Below are positions 5,400-5,542 of a stretch of 5,542 bases of DNA, one piece after another. Under the pieces are notes generated by a model. It saw nothing but the letters and a program-made list of their open reading frames with translations. It had not been told where the DNA came from and searched no databases. Every line of letters starts with the position of its first letter. Positions within the stretch are counted from its first letter, which is position 1. Both the position numbers and the translations under genes were made by a program. The stretch comes from Methylomicrobium sp. (GTDB lineage Bacteria > Pseudomonadota > Gammaproteobacteria > Methylococcales > Methylomonadaceae), in NCBI GenBank assembly GCA_007135635.1, contig SLIO01000016.1:1-5542 (forward strand), given 5' to 3'.

Positions 5400-5542
5400 C
5401 CTTCAACCATTTATGAAGAATCGGCCGACTGCCGGAGGCCACGAAAGACAGCTTCGTAGAAGCGAAACCCAAAAAAACGATGTTTGGCAATGCGTCCGCT
5501 TTGGAGAAGCGCGATCGTCAAAAATGGGTCGGAACCTGCCAA
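5400..5542. other. Window-edge stretch with short open frames only
   Basis: Three frames stay open to the window edge. One (+) runs from ATG 5413. Another (+) is open after the TGA at 5414-5416 and holds MFGNASALEKRDRQKWVGTC from ATG 5480. One (-) would be the C-terminus of a gene ending at 5411, reading FFGFRFYEAVFRGL. None has a domain I recognise or a clear ribosome binding site. If the minus-strand frame is real, the hairpin at 5352-5392 would lie between convergent genes. I cannot choose between them from this much sequence. Confidence 0.3.

Overview
The window suggests a gammaproteobacterium of moderate GC. The helicase resembles E. coli helicase IV, and the codon use and dense small palindromic repeats would suit a methanotroph of the Methylococcales. 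That placement is inference from style, not a marker gene. One large intact gene dominates, flanked by decayed accessory DNA.

Layout. 1-244 is AT-rich with no supported gene. 245-305 is a nested hairpin repeat abutting 307-536, the remnant of a small membrane protein (DUF6868-like) that has lost its start and carries a 2-nt frameshift. 567-3485 (+) is an intact 972-residue helicase IV-like (HelD/UvrD family) protein. It starts at TTG behind a good Shine-Dalgarno, has a nuclease-like insert between helicase motifs Ia and II, and ends in three four-cysteine zinc ribbons. 3492-3969 (+) is a degenerate serine resolvase with an N-terminal frameshift and a lost hinge segment.

4106-5332 (+) is a ruined ParD/ParE-type toxin-antitoxin operon. 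The antitoxin has a one-base frameshift after codon 2, and its last codons were displaced by a 359-bp non-coding element (4328-4686). That element has about 26-bp terminal inverted repeats and a perfect 8-bp target duplication; removing it restores the antitoxin C-terminus and a 4-nt gap to the toxin start. The toxin has a one-base frameshift in an A7 run and is split by a second non-coding insert of about 300 bp (about 4937-5239). Its C-terminus resumes at 5240 and ends at 5332. A perfect 16-bp-arm hairpin followed by T7 (5352-5399) comes next. The last 140 bases hold only short open frames.

How it fits together. A resolvase next to a ParDE-like pair resembles a plasmid stability locus (multimer resolution plus addiction). 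Here both parts are inactivated, so this looks like a relic of an integrated element later colonised by miniature repeats. The intact helicase is the only gene likely to make its full product. I see no clear new multi-gene system; the most distinctive items are the helicase-nuclease-zinc-ribbon architecture and the precisely dissectable double insertion into one toxin-antitoxin operon.
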